Notes under the pieces: model-generated
The model's input: the letters and a program-made list of their open reading frames with translations, nothing else
Databases searched by the model: none
What the model was told of the DNA's origin: nothing
Shown: piece by piece, positions 37,601 through 49,360 of the stretch
How positions within the stretch are numbered: position 1 is the first letter of the stretch
Layout: every line of letters starts with the position of its first letter
Made by a program: the position numbers and the translations under genes
From: Rhizophagus sp. LPA8_4_AMF
Lineage: Eukaryota > Glomeromycota > Glomeromycetes > Glomerales > Glomeraceae
NCBI GenBank assembly: GCA_021464525.1
Contig: JADRCO010000006.1
Location: 1-64,000 of the forward strand
DNA length: 64,000 nucleotides
Reading direction: 5' to 3'

Positions 37601-39048
37601 GATAATAAGTACAACACGGTCGATAGAAAAAGACTAAAAATTTTATGGATCAAAATTCAAAAGGTGAAAGGTCGGTTTGCATGTTACGCGAAAGATCTGA
37701 CCAACCACAACTTACCGAAACATGTGGCCGACCGGATCTTTGTTGAATACATACTTTTGGACAATATTTTTTGAGCGTGCTTCACTAATAGGATTGAACA
37801 AGCTTAATATCGATCTAAAAGTTTGGTCGCATAAACAAATGCAAGCAGACCAGGCCAATCAAAAATAAACTTCAACCACCGTGAAATGAACAATCCTAAT
37901 GTATTTTACCATCGGAATTTGACCATGATGAACACCAAAAAATTTTCGGTAACGTGACTTTGTACTACTAATCTAAAAATAGTAGATTCTGAATATTTTT
38001 CAGCTCTTACCTCGTGTATTCTTTCCTATATTTTCGTCTTGAAATTGTATATTAATCATTTTTATTTTAATTTATTCTAATTTTTATTGTATTTTACTTT
38101 GTCTCGAAAAATAAATCACGTTTTTTTTCTCTATTAAGTATATTAAATATCTTGATAACTTACTGTAGGTGTATAAAGTTGAACTATTTAATTTTCGAAA
38201 AAACTTTTTATTTAATACAGTATAAAAATTAACTTTTCATTATAATATAAAGATTTAATGTTAAATTTTTTATTTATTATAATATGTAGGGATGGGAAAA
38301 GTTCGCAGTTGAGTGGTTAGAGTCGGTTCGTTCATGTTCGGTTTGGTACCTTCGGTTTCCATCGGTTCTAATGAATTTTTGATATGAACTGACTTAGTTC
38401 TGAACCGAACTGACCAAATCGTATCCGAGCGTTCCGGGTTCGGCATTTTTGACTTGATCTATGAATTTTCGGGATTATGATTTGCCAGGATTGTAAATGT
38501 CGGGTTTGTACTATAATAAGAATGGGATTTTTTATTGAAGCATTAATAATAATTCATTAATTTTCGCGAAATATTTAATATTAATAAAAAATATTAATTG
38601 TGAATGTCGGGTTTGTACTATAACAAGGAATCTGATCGTTGGGATATTTAGTGTTTCCCCATTTTGGCGTTAAATTTTTTTTAAATGGAATGTGAAAAAA
38701 TTATAATAGAATTTTTGAGTACTTTGTATAGTGGATCGGTCCATAATAAACTCATTTCGGTAATTAGCCCGAAGTGTAACGGAGGATTATATAATTTGAT
38801 ACGAATTTCCGGATGTCCGTTCGGTACGTAACTATATACACTTCGCTCATTTTCATGTGTTAGTGTTTTGAAAAACAAGAGAAAATTAATAATTCAATTA
38901 CTCTTTTCATTCTGTGAATGAAACAAATGAAATACCAATAATTGGTTGCCTAATATGATAATCCTTTTCTTATACTCTCATATATAAATATAACGAGCAG
39001 AATCACAGTTATTCATTCTAATTTCGTTATGCAAACAACTCATCTATC
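34609..39048. other. 4.4-kb gene-free interval
   Basis: No coding exon I can support. Homopolymers occur near 34650-34700 and 35350-35373. TGATCACT is tandemly repeated at about 36185-36215. Near 38320-38450 several GGTTCGGTTTGG / GAACCGAAC blocks look like a decayed repeat. The block AATGTCGGGTTTGTACTATAA occurs twice, about 106 bp apart (38495 and 38602). A short minus-strand frame at 38681-38878 is unrecognised. Confidence 0.4.
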
Positions 39049-39555
39049 ATGAAACATATAGTTTTTATTATTGTATCATTTCTTATGTTCTTCAAAACTT
39101 TTGCTTTTAGATCTATACCACTTGTAATGATGAAGATAAGTTATCTAAGAATGACTTTTACATATTTGTCCAAAATAGCATAATATTAATGAACCATCTG
39201 TTTTTACACTCAAACTATTTTGTTATTTTATAGTAATAAAAAAGATGATAGTCTTTTTCAAGACGGTATATTCCTGCCAAATAATCAGGTCTCACTAACA
39301 ATATTTGACCCAGGAAAAGTAGAAAATCCTGGTAGCGCCATATGCTGTTTGCAACAGATCATTAGTGACTATAAGTTTTATACAGATGATATAAACGACC
39401 CAATTTATACTGTTACGTGGTAAATGGGTACACTAAGAATAACGTCGTAAATTTGAATGATTGTTCGAGCTTAGATTGTAGTAAACTTTATGAAAGAGAA
39501 TTGACATACACGCGGGTCGACAAATATGATTCCACAAAATTTCCATCTCCGGGAC
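39049..39555 (+). pseudogene. broken secreted-protein gene
   Basis: Three coding-looking pieces lie in order. The first is a signal peptide (MKHIVFIIVSFLMFFKTFAF from 39049). The second is a stretch from about 39232 containing DSLFQDGIFLPNNQVSLTIF and ICCLQQIISDYKFYTDDIND. The third, in a different frame from about 39420, contains VNGYTKNNVVNLNDCSSLDC and STKFPSPGQL. The first junction could be an intron (a GTAATG donor and a TTATAG acceptor exist) but the phase does not fit. The second junction shifts frame without splice signals. I read this as a decayed gene for a small secreted, cysteine-containing protein, not an intact one. Family unrecognised. Confidence 0.5.
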
Positions 39556-40159
39556 AATTAAGGTAAGGATAGGAAAAGTTACACACGGAACTTTCTTTCG
39601 ACAGGGCAGGTGATTTAGAAACAATCATCGGCGATTAGACTTTATATCACTTACTATCAGCTTTTTTTAGACTTTAAATTAAGCTATTTCTTAATTGATT
39701 GAGTTTAGTAAAATTTATAAATAGCAAAAATTAAGTATTAAATTCTATTTATTTATTGATTCATTTATTATGTATCACAATTATGAATAAAAAATTTCAA
39801 TTTATTGTACAAGTTTATTCAATTATACTAAAAAGAAGTTTATTAAAATAAATTTAAAACCATGAGAAAATTAAAACCGTATAGCTCGCTTCAGACTTTC
39901 TAACTGTTCCAGTCACTAGTTGATATTTAAATTATAGTAATATTATTTATTGATTATCCAAAATATAGAATAACCAAAAAAAAATTAAGGGTTCACATTT
40001 ACAGTAATTATATAGATTATGGCTGTATTTAAAATTATTTGTAAAAGATAATGGATAATTTTTCTCTAATACTTTATAATATTTTGTAAAATTATCAAAA
40101 TATTTAAGATACCGAATACTAGATGTATATTTGGCCTATTAATACTGTCAACGACGTCT
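39556..40159. other. intergenic, nothing recognised
   Basis: A/T-rich spacer between the broken secreted-protein gene (+) and the membrane-protein gene (-). No gene. Confidence 0.4.
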
Positions 40160-42210
40160 TCAAACTATTTTTGCAAAGGAGTCGAAGGATTCCTCATTCA
40201 AAATACCTGCCTCAACCATTGATATTAACTTTTTACTATCTATTTTTATCTATATCGAACTATTGGCTGTACCTGCTTCTGCACGACCTTGTAGGTTTAA
40301 TATTATTATACCAAGATCCATTTGTTGAACAATATGTTTAACTGTGGCCAATGATCTCGTTTCCTTAACGTTTATTAAAGATATAAGGATTATAATTACT
40401 AATCCAATAATAGCTACTGTATAAAATATTGTGTGGCGTAACATAAGTCGTAGCATGTTTTATCTGTCATAATTTGAACTTGACTAATGATCTTAGCATC
40501 ATTGGTGGGTGTTACCATATTAATCATAATATCAGTCCATTGACGTTGAAACATACGACTTATACCTTCTTCAGTTGTACCTTCCTCTTTCCATTGATTT
40601 AATAGAGCCAAATTTCCGGTACCATCTCCATTATAACCATAAACATCAAAGTTGATCTTGGACATAAAAAACGATGATGCACCAATAGCAGCAGCACTTT
40701 GTGCACCATCACCGCTTCCAGAAAAGAAGGCATTTCCTGCCGGTAACAAAAGATTATTTTCCCTTACTACCGCGCTGTTGTTAGGAACTTTTTCTCCCAA
40801 TTCGACTCCTCCCCACCAAGGATCCATGTCACGAATATTGATGTTACTCTTCTCAATATACCATTGCGCTGGAATAGTTTGTCTATTTACTATATTTATT
40901 TCTTTCGTTGCATTAGATTGCAATTCAATTATATTAACTGTTAACACTTGCTTCAATCATACTAGCGCATCCATATAAAATTTGTTCAGTTCCTCTTGCA
41001 GTAAGTTTAGGTGGTCCTAATAATTTCCAACATTTGACACCAACTAAATTATCTGTAAGATTGTCTATACCACTAAATCCATCACATGTAATATCAATAA
41101 AAAGATCATCATCATCATCGTTAGAGAGTAATTTAGGTAACTTGGGAAGAGAATATTTTTCGATAGTTTCCGGTGACGTTAAAAGACTGTAAGCTGACGA
41201 CTCAAGGTAATTTCCATTATTTGTCATATTAAATTTCTTCCTAATAGCTAAATTTATAAATTGACTATATCTGAAACTTCTATATGAAAGATCTGTCATC
41301 TGGGCTCGATCACCAATTGGAAGTAACTTAGAAGGATATATATCAGTGGTTTTAATGTACATTTTGACTTGCCAGCTGAAAGTTCCATTTTTATTTGAAA
41401 CTTGTGTAAAATTAGTTGATTTACAAATGACGTGTGGTTGTAACCACATGCCTTTAATTGACCAGTTATATTTTTCTCCAACTTTTTCTTTGGGTCCAAT
41501 CGCATGATTCATCAAGAGTCCACCATTATCATGATCTACTACCATTGTATCAACAATTCCATAACCTTTTTTTGTACTTGTTACCACATTCATCCTAAAG
41601 GAACTGGCAGGAAATGAAATATTATCATCACTAAAAGATTCCAGCAGACGATATCTCATTGCAAAATTACTATATGATCTGTTAAAGTCGTTTAAATATG
41701 TGTCATCAACATGAAAATTATCCTTCATTCCCAAACATGATTTATACTCAAATAAACCACAAAATCTAACTTGTGATAGTTCTTTCGAAGAAAATGAATT
41801 ATTAACCTTATTATTAAGTAGTGGATCAGGACTGAGATAATTTATATCTATAGAATTTGTATTAGACATTACTATACAAGTATGAATACCAAGTGGTGCA
41901 ATGGCTGATGCTCCGTACAATAATATGGGACATATCCCAATAAGTAAGTAAAGTGCGTTACGCTTATACGATCCTAAACTCCACAATTTAATTCCTGTTA
42001 ACGCAGGTTGACCACCTGTTCCAAAATAACAAACTGGAATTTTTTGAGATATTTTACTTAGAGTTGTCCACTCTAAGGCTGTCATTTATCACTAGTACTC
42101 ATAAATATTGCTAGAACTCCTATTCCATTTATAAGAATAGGCAACAAAATATTAATAACACCAATTAGCGCAGCTAATTGACCAGCATTTAAATCGACTA
42201 CTAATGCCAT
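40160..42210 (-). pseudogene. membrane-anchored glycoprotein-like gene with frame changes
   Basis: Long minus-strand coding region, about 680 codons in all, beginning MALVVDLNAGQLAALIGVIN. It has hydrophobic segments near the N-terminus (LAALIGVINILLPILINGIG, then LYLLIGICPILLYGASAIAP). A large, probably extracytoplasmic part follows, with several N-x-S/T sites and cysteines, then a C-terminal membrane segment (TIFYTVAIIGLVIIILISLI). The 3' end joins through a normal ~66-bp intron to a last exon ending EESFDSFAKIV. The coding stretch is open for hundreds of codons, but the reading frame changes about three times without convincing introns. That means either a very recently lost gene or small assembly errors. 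The family is unknown to me. It looks like a host cell-surface protein. Confidence 0.6.
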
Positions 42211-42673
42211 CTGTATAATTTGTACGTAAATACTCTATAGTATTAATATATAAATTTTCGAAAAAAAAATATCAAAGTGCCTATTATTATGAGATTGCTC
42301 GTCGCACAAGTTCATCATATGCGTTACAAATCATGTAGGGAAATTAATTAATTGTGTGATCAACCATGTAAAATTTATAGTCAAGATGATGATCTGATTA
42401 AATTAAATTTAATACTTTTCCGGAGAAACTATTTTTCAAAAACAAACGCCCAATATAAAAGGACCCGTACTTGTAGATCATTTTATTTGAAAGCATTCAT
42501 TAGTTAACTATTTAAATAATTGACTCTTTTTAGATTTATAAATAAATTTAAGGGATTTTTTATGTGTAAAGTTCAAAAACAATAACAGATAATATCATCT
42601 ATCCCTATATTATTTATAATACATAAATTACATGCGAGATGGTCATATGATTCATATCAATTTTTTCCTTAAG
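42211..42673. other. intergenic, nothing recognised
   Basis: Short spacer between the membrane-protein gene start and the last exon of BTB-TLDc paralog 2. A plus-strand open frame at 42632-42829 overlaps that last exon on the other strand and is a shadow. Confidence 0.4.
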
Positions 42674-44953
42674 TTAAATAGGGAAACATTTATGAACAAT
42701 AAAGAGAAGAATAATAATAATTACATAATAGAAAAAAAGATATTTATAATTATTCAATCGTTGAAAGATTTCGATAATTGGATTGCTTTCAAGTTTACTA
42801 TAAAATTATTTAAAGGGTATATTATATAAGATTATTATTATTTCGTATCATATATCATAAATAATATAAATAAAAAAAAATAACAGATAAGATTACTTAC
42901 ATTATTGAATAAATTCTTTCTTTTTGAAACAATATTTTAGTAGATCCTTGAAAGATGAATTTCTTCCTATAAGAACAATGAAAAAAATTTTACTATTGTT
43001 TCGTATCATATAATAAACAAAAATAATAAAAAAAAGGTATATATAAGAGATTTCATACGTGATTGAATAAATCCTTTTTTCTTGAAATACAATAACTAAT
43101 ATTCTAATACATCCTTGAAGGATAAACTTACTATAAAACGTTTAAGAAAATTATTATTATTTTACGTATAAATAAAAGTGAATTTTTGATTACTTACGCG
43201 AATGAATAAATTTTATCAATTCTGTATTTTCGAAATATAATAACTAATGAATTATAATAAGTTTCGATAAATTCACTAAAAAAAAAAAATTAAAGAAAAA
43301 AATTAAATAAATGTTATTTCATATTAATATTAATAATAAAAAATTATTACTTACATTATTAAATCAATTTTTCTTTTTACGATTTTTTCACGATTTACTA
43401 ATTTGCTATGTACAGGATGAATGGGAAATTTCAATTAGTATTACATTATTATAAGATATTTTATTTATTTTCTATAATCACACTTACTTAAGTTTTGTAA
43501 TTTTAAAAACTTCATAATCTTCCATCAAAAATTTTTGATCAACATTTATAAAAGATTCTATTCCAGGAAATGTGTATGTAGAATTACATTCAATGGTATT
43601 ATCCTTGATAGTCAAATCAAATAAGTCAATAAAGTCAGGATCTTTAGTAGAAATAGAGCCGTTTAAATCAGTTGAATCAGTTGCACATCTTGCAATTATA
43701 GGTGAACTAAGATCATCTTGATTTTTAAAAGAAAATAAAAAGCTATCGTCTGACATTGCGTGACTTTTTATATTATATCCTCCAATTAACCTTCCAGTAT
43801 CTTTAATTTTAGTAACAATGAGTGTTGGTCCTTTATCATTACATAATTCATAGAATTTTGATATGTCAAATCCATCTCTAGTTGCGCTATAAAGTAGTTC
43901 AAGAGAATAAGGAACATTCTTAATATTATAATATTCTTTTTCTTTATCTATCCAACTAGTAATTATAGAAAAGTGATTTTTATTTATAATTTTAAAGGAC
44001 GGATTTCTTGGTTGTGTTACGAATAAAGATTTTGGTGGTGAATCAGGATCTAAATAATATCCAATTATATCATCGTAAACATTTTCCGAAAAAATCCTTT
44101 TAAACGGGCTTATTTTTTGATGAAATAATTTTGGAGGGATTTGGACCCATTTAATAAGTGGAATAAAATCGTGAAGAATTTCTCCAAGTTCAACGAAATC
44201 TTCTTCAGTCCAATTGGAATGTACATTAATATTAATACACTTTGACATTTGTGCTATTCCCCATTCTAATATATATTCCCAAATATTATATTCATTCATG
44301 TATAAATCATCTCTTTTAACAATAGAGATTAAAATAGGCTTATCTATTGTTAAAAACGTGGGAGATTCAAATAATACTTCAGGGTTATCACAGATTAACT
44401 GTAAATAAAAATTTTTTATAGCAGTTAAAGATTCATAGTGAAATATCGTTTGAAGAACTTCAGTCGGATCGTCGTTTAAAAATTTCGCTTGTTTCTCAAT
44501 TATGTAACTTTCTATATAATTGTATAAATTTCCGAAACATATTTCATCTGATGCTACAAGATATTTTAATATATCTAGTCCTTTCTGTTTATCCAATTCA
44601 ATGGTTCCGGTATAAATATACCTTATCAACGAAGTTTATATATATGATAGAGAGAAATTATTATAAGTTCATTAAAATTAATAAATAAGATGAAATATTT
44701 TAACTTACTTTAATATTAATTCCATAATTTTTGGATTAATATTTGGTTTATTAAAAATGACGATTCCATATTTTTTACGAGCCCAATTCTTTGATAATGC
44801 AGCTTTAAAATAAGTTGACCTTGAACTTAATATTAAAGAGTGCGTATAAAAACTTTTAATATTTTCATTTTTTCCAGCTTTAATAATTACATCATAATTA
44901 TTTCCGCTAGAAAGTAATTTTTCAAAATCATTTAATAATTCATCTGGTGTCAT
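42674..44953 (-). CDS. BTB-BACK-TLDc protein, paralog 2, with microexons and C-terminal membrane tail
   Basis: Exon 1 is 44953-44709 (MTPDELLNDF; BTB with YDVIIKAGK and FYTHSLILSSRSTYFKAAL). Exon 2 is 44621-43488 (rest of BTB, BACK-like helices, TLDc with SYSLELL-type core LLYSATRDGF and IVTKIKDTGRLIGGYN, ending FKITKL). The TAA that would end the protein lies inside AA|GTAAGT. Four phase-2/phase-2 microexons follow: 43405-43355 (51 nt), 43275-43198 (78), 43130-43059 (72), 42966-42901 (66). The last exon 42797-42674 contains YLFFYYVIIIILLFIVHKCF, a likely tail anchor. Total 589 aa. The third and fourth microexons share the pattern KFI-x-QG...RIYSI. BTB suggests Cullin-3 adaptor function; the tail would place it on a membrane facing the cytosol (inference). 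Confidence 0.85.
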
Positions 44954-47900
44954 GTTTTTTTTTTCGTATGATGGAGGAAAGAGCGTTAAATGAATTGATC
45001 ATTTGAGGTTGCCTCATTTGCCTGCATATTTTAACATTGCAGATCAATAACTTATGACGCCTCAAATAGAAACATTATAATAGACGTTAGTCATACAGTA
45101 CAGTACATTCATTTTTCTATAAATAACATATTTATAAAGCGTACGACATACTATACTGTATGTATCTTGTTACGCCACGATTTCCCGATATTCATTTTCC
45201 TTAGACACGACATATTTTTGAATGGACCTGGTCGCAATCATAACATTTTCCTGAATTGACATTTTCCGAAAGTTGGATTTAATTATTTTCCTGACATTTT
45301 ATAAATTGTAAATCTTTATTACTAATAATAATGATGTTTTGCAAATAAAATTTGAAATTTACAGCAAATAAGAGTGCGAAAAATAAAAGAAAATACCGTC
45401 TAGCACTGCATAAAATATCCCCTTTGGGCGTACCCCCACTTTAAAAGACCCGGGTATTTTACCAGATATAAAAATTTTACTCCCGATTAATACCCCCCTT
45501 TAATTCTGGTAACTTAAGCTTAATTCTGGTCAAAATTATACTGTATCCCCCTCATATAATACCCGGCATCTCACGAAATACCCGTGGGTATTATTCAATT
45601 TTTAAATCAAGTATTTTGTAAAATACCCGGGGTATTTTATGCAGTACTAAACGACGGATAAAAGTTATTAATTATTATATAATCATTTTGAGAAAAATCT
45701 ACACTATTGAAAATGGAATATAAACAAATAAATTTTTTTCTGTAGTAAATCATTTTCAGTAAATGCTCGTTTTTTTGAGAAATTTCTTGTCAAAAATATT
45801 TTCTTTCGGGATATACCATATATGTCTGTCATTTCGGAAACAGTAAAAGATCCATTCGAAAATATGCGGTTGTCAGGGGGTTATCCAATATGGAGATAGT
45901 TTTGGTTCTGATCTTTCTTTCTTGCGCTTATCACGCTTAATATGAAAATCATGTGACAATTGTGATATAATAATCTGGGTGCTTGCCGCCAATCACTTTA
46001 TAAAAATGTAATTTAGTCATGTGCATGTTACATTTGATTATTCAACATTGAAAAAAGAAGTCTGTAAACAATTTATTGACACGGTGTGTTTGAATGTTAA
46101 AAATAGTAAGTAACAATCTCTATTGGGAATACAATAATTCTTTCTTATTCTAGTTAATACATTTTACTTTGTTCACCATGCAATATTATTTATCTTTTCA
46201 TATTTTTCGTAGTAGTTACTCACACGCTCAAGATATGTTTTTTTGACTTTCGATTATGAGTAGCGAATATTTGTTGATTTTCTTATCTAATGACTTCATC
46301 TGGATTAAAACAATGCATAGCATTGTACACTGGGTTCGAACCGGTGCATCGATGCATACATTCTATACATCACTTTCTCGATCCATAACACAGAAAAAAA
46401 GATATAGCTTTATTGACCGTACAAAAAATTTGCAACAGTCGATACAAAATATCTTAAGATTAATTATTAATTAATTGTGTCAATTTGATATTGATAGGTA
46501 TACAGTATATTGCGATACAAATACTACAAAACATTACAAATAATTATAATAATACTAATAATAAACTTGAAACATGGAAATTATCAAGTTTCCTTCGAAT
46601 CATTTAATCTCTATCTTGAATAAATCGATTTTTTGGAGGATGAGTTTGAACACAATGCATACTTGGGCATCATTCTATTTAATCAAACAAGTCTTTTATC
46701 TTCGTATTCAACCCATCACTTGCGCATCACTTCGTTGCATATTATGTACTTGTTCGAACCTCGGTGTAATACTGTATGCTATATAATATATATTATTTAC
46801 ATCAAGAACCCGTAGATGAAACGAAGTCATTGGATTAGAAATCAAACAAATATTTGCTACAAATTATACAAATTGGCAACAGGTAAACGTAGTAAAGTGT
46901 TATTGACTAGAATAAAAAAATTCTCATTCAAACAAACGGTTTCTATCGATTCTTTGAAATTTTCATGTGTTCTCAATATTTCAAATTGTGCATCTCGGGA
47001 TTTATGTTTAATATGTACATAGCTTTATTATATTTTTTATAAAGTGATCAAAGAGAGAAAGATTAAAACATGATTAGACTATACTGATACGCTAGTTCAG
47101 CCTGCTTATCTAACCGTAAGAGAATTCATTTTTCACTACTCTGTATTACTAATCTTACTATCTCTCTAAAATTGAACTTCTTGACATTAGGTACGTATGC
47201 CATATCGACACGTATATTCCGGAAAGCAATCCTCGACAAGAAAACGATTTAACAAAAAGATTTACCACGGAAAAAAATCAAACATGTAATTATTTATATA
47301 CTATATTTAAATTTTATGGTAATGATTTTTCACATGATTAATTAATAAGCAATAAATTTTATTCGTCGCATTTTTCAAAAAAATTTACAAATTATAAAAT
47401 GTCTAAAACGAAAAAAAAATTTTTTTATTTGCTTAAATTAACGAAGTTACATTGTAAATTTTTGAAAATGTTGTCAGGCAAATCATTTTGGGGAAAAGGT
47501 TACGTCGGGAAGGGAAAATGAATGTCGGCAAATCATGGTGTAACATTATGTCAACATACCAAGAATCCAAGATCGAACAATCAATAATTAAAAATTTGAA
47601 TTTCGATGACATAATTTTAACTGATTTCCTACAAAATGATTTTTGATAATCTTTCAAGATCGTTATAATACAATAGTCTACTTTATAGTTTTATTACGTG
47701 GCAAAAAATCAAAGGCGCTGGAATGATTCATTCATAAAAAAATAAATGTCATTCAATTCTTTATTTTGATTTCTCAGGGAGGTTTGCTTACATCTTTCAT
47801 ATTATCATATTGTATATTGATTCGATCGTTGAAGTACCTTCTCATATACATTTAATAACCAAACATTTAATAACCAATAATTTCTTAACGAGAATTTATT

Positions 47901-48227
47901 TCAGATTCCTGTCAATCGATCAACTAATAAAGAATTAGTAAGCGGAAACGTGATATCGTAATTATAGATGATATCTAGTGATCTAGTCCTTCTTTGGTTC
48001 ATTGATTTTAGACCAATAATGACTAACAACTTTTGATAATACGAAAAAAATGTTTCAGAAATATTTCAATTTTAACTAGATTCGGTCAAGAATAAGCACT
48101 TACATAAAATTATTAACTAAATTAGCGTGAGTAACAATAGTAATGTTAAATGAGTGAACTCTTGATAAATCAAACCTTTTCTCATTTATTAAAAAGACCA
48201 AAAATTATTTTTTATTAGAACAATACA
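44954..48227. other. 3.3-kb gene-free interval with one MITE
   Basis: Contains the promoter of BTB-TLDc paralog 2, the TIR element at 45396-45657, and otherwise unrecognised DNA. Several short plus-strand frames at 46256-47022 have no domain, no splice structure and no codon bias. Confidence 0.4.
45396..45657. mobile_element. MITE copy A (CCGTCTAG-type TIR)
   Basis: The left end CCGTCTAGCACTGCATAAAA and the right end, reverse-complemented, CCGTCGTTTAGTACTGCATA are inverted repeats. A TA precedes the left end. The interior is rich in CCCGGGTATTTT, ACCCGTGGGTA and similar blocks that also pair across the element. It is the same family as 58881-59138, but in this copy the CpG sites are intact. 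No coding capacity. Confidence 0.75.
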
Positions 48228-49360
48228 ATGTCTGAAACAAATATCACAATATTCTGTCTTGTTCTTGGAGAAAAACCCATTAATAGTTGTGTTTTCGAAG
48301 TTAATATCAATAAATACGATAGTATTTCACGCCTCAAAAACGTTATAAGGGATGAAAAAAAAAATGATTTTTTTAATATTGACGCAAACAAACTGAGATT
48401 ATGGAAAGTTGATATACCTATTATTGAAGACGATAAGCTGAAAATACTTAATAAGCCTCATACAGAAATTAATATTGAACAAGAACTTGGAGGTGAAGAG
48501 CTTTCATCGGTTAAGAAAATTCATCATTACTTCCACAAACCCAAAGATGAGCACATTCATATCATCATAAAATTGCCCACCAATAACATTGGTAAATGGT
48601 ACATCTTCTTTGAACCAGCGAATCAACAAAAAATTGATGATTCTATGATCAAAAAAGAATACGAAAAGGTTGAAAAAATCGCAAAAGATATTGGTTTGGG
48701 TAACTGGCTGCTGCTTATTATGTCAAACTGTACAGACAATAAAAACAACTTACCATCAAAATATGCGTTTGACGATAATATTCAGTTCTATGATCCATCT
48801 CGGGACCAAATTGCTGACTGTAAGCTATATACTGTATATCCTTAAAGAATTTTCATTTCTTGTTATTTCAGTTTATTAATTGAGTAATTTACTTCTTTAT
48901 AGCTCAAGATAAGTCCTGCATTAATTCCAGGGTTATTGATGACATTGAGCAAGAAACTGTATCTGATATTATTGAATTTGACGAATATAACAAAAGAAAA
49001 TTTGCCGACGAAGAGGATCTATTAATACGCACAAAGTTCCCAAGGTTATCCTTAGATTGTGCAGAGGACGAACCCTTAAAACCCTTAAAACAAAGCGTAA
49101 AGATTTTAATGTATTAAAGGCTTTATACGAAAATTTTAAAATAGGTAAAGTGGGCTCAAGTGAATTTCTATGTAATTCATATTAATTTTTTTTCTAATTT
49201 TGAATAACAGAATTGCCTGAATTACCTACATATATAATTTTTTTATAATTAGAACAAAAATTAATTATTACATCAAACTTTCGCGTTGACGGATGAAGGC
49301 ATCAATCAGTTCTTTCTTGATGGAACAATTAAATTACGCCGCGCCTTTGGTTTAAATTAA
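48228..49360 (+). pseudogene. Crinkler (CRN)-like protein gene, 3' part disrupted
   Basis: Exon 1 (48228-48819) begins MSETNITIFCLVLGEKPINS. It continues with a CRN-type ubiquitin-like header: FEVNINKYDSISRLKNVIRD, then ANKLRLWKVDIPI, the conserved L-x-L-W-K-V block. The oomycete LFLAK motif is absent, as is usual for fungal CRNs. A C-terminal part follows (GKWYIFFEPANQQKIDDSMI, NWLLLIMSNC). A clean donor GTAAGC and acceptor TATAG join exon 2 at 48903, which adds SCINSRVIDDIEQETVSDII and more. Toward 49090-49360 coding resemblance goes on but with about one break, so the copy looks non-functional or truncated. CRN proteins are modular secreted or nuclear proteins common in Glomeromycotina; the role of this one is unknown. 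No signal peptide is seen. Confidence 0.6.

Noticed and set aside
37500-37980. Possible TIR element between two GTGAACACCAAAA-type blocks
   Set aside because: The blocks are in direct, not inverted, orientation and no matching ends or target duplication could be found.
40900-42120. 20-25-nt mini-introns (GTACTAGTG...ACAG and GTATGATTG...ACAG) that would remove two frame changes in the two-anchor membrane protein
   Set aside because: Far shorter than the 55-100-nt introns seen elsewhere in the window, and a further frame change near the 3' end has no such candidate.
42632-42829. Plus-strand open frame of 65 codons
   Set aside because: Lies antisense to the membrane-tail exon of BTB-TLDc paralog 2; a shadow.
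43484-43490. TAA after the TLDc domain taken as the true stop of BTB-TLDc paralog 2 (and the same in paralogs 1 and 3)
   Set aside because: In all three genes the TAA is part of a GTAAGT donor, and conserved in-phase exons follow, so a spliced 3' extension is the better model. The short form may still exist by intron retention.
46325-46345. GGGTTCGAACC resembling a tRNA T-arm (B box)
   Set aside because: No A box, anticodon stem or acceptor stem can be placed at the right distances on either strand.
46256-47022. Cluster of four short plus-strand open frames
   Set aside because: Overlapping frames of 60-72 codons with no recognisable domain, signal or splice structure.
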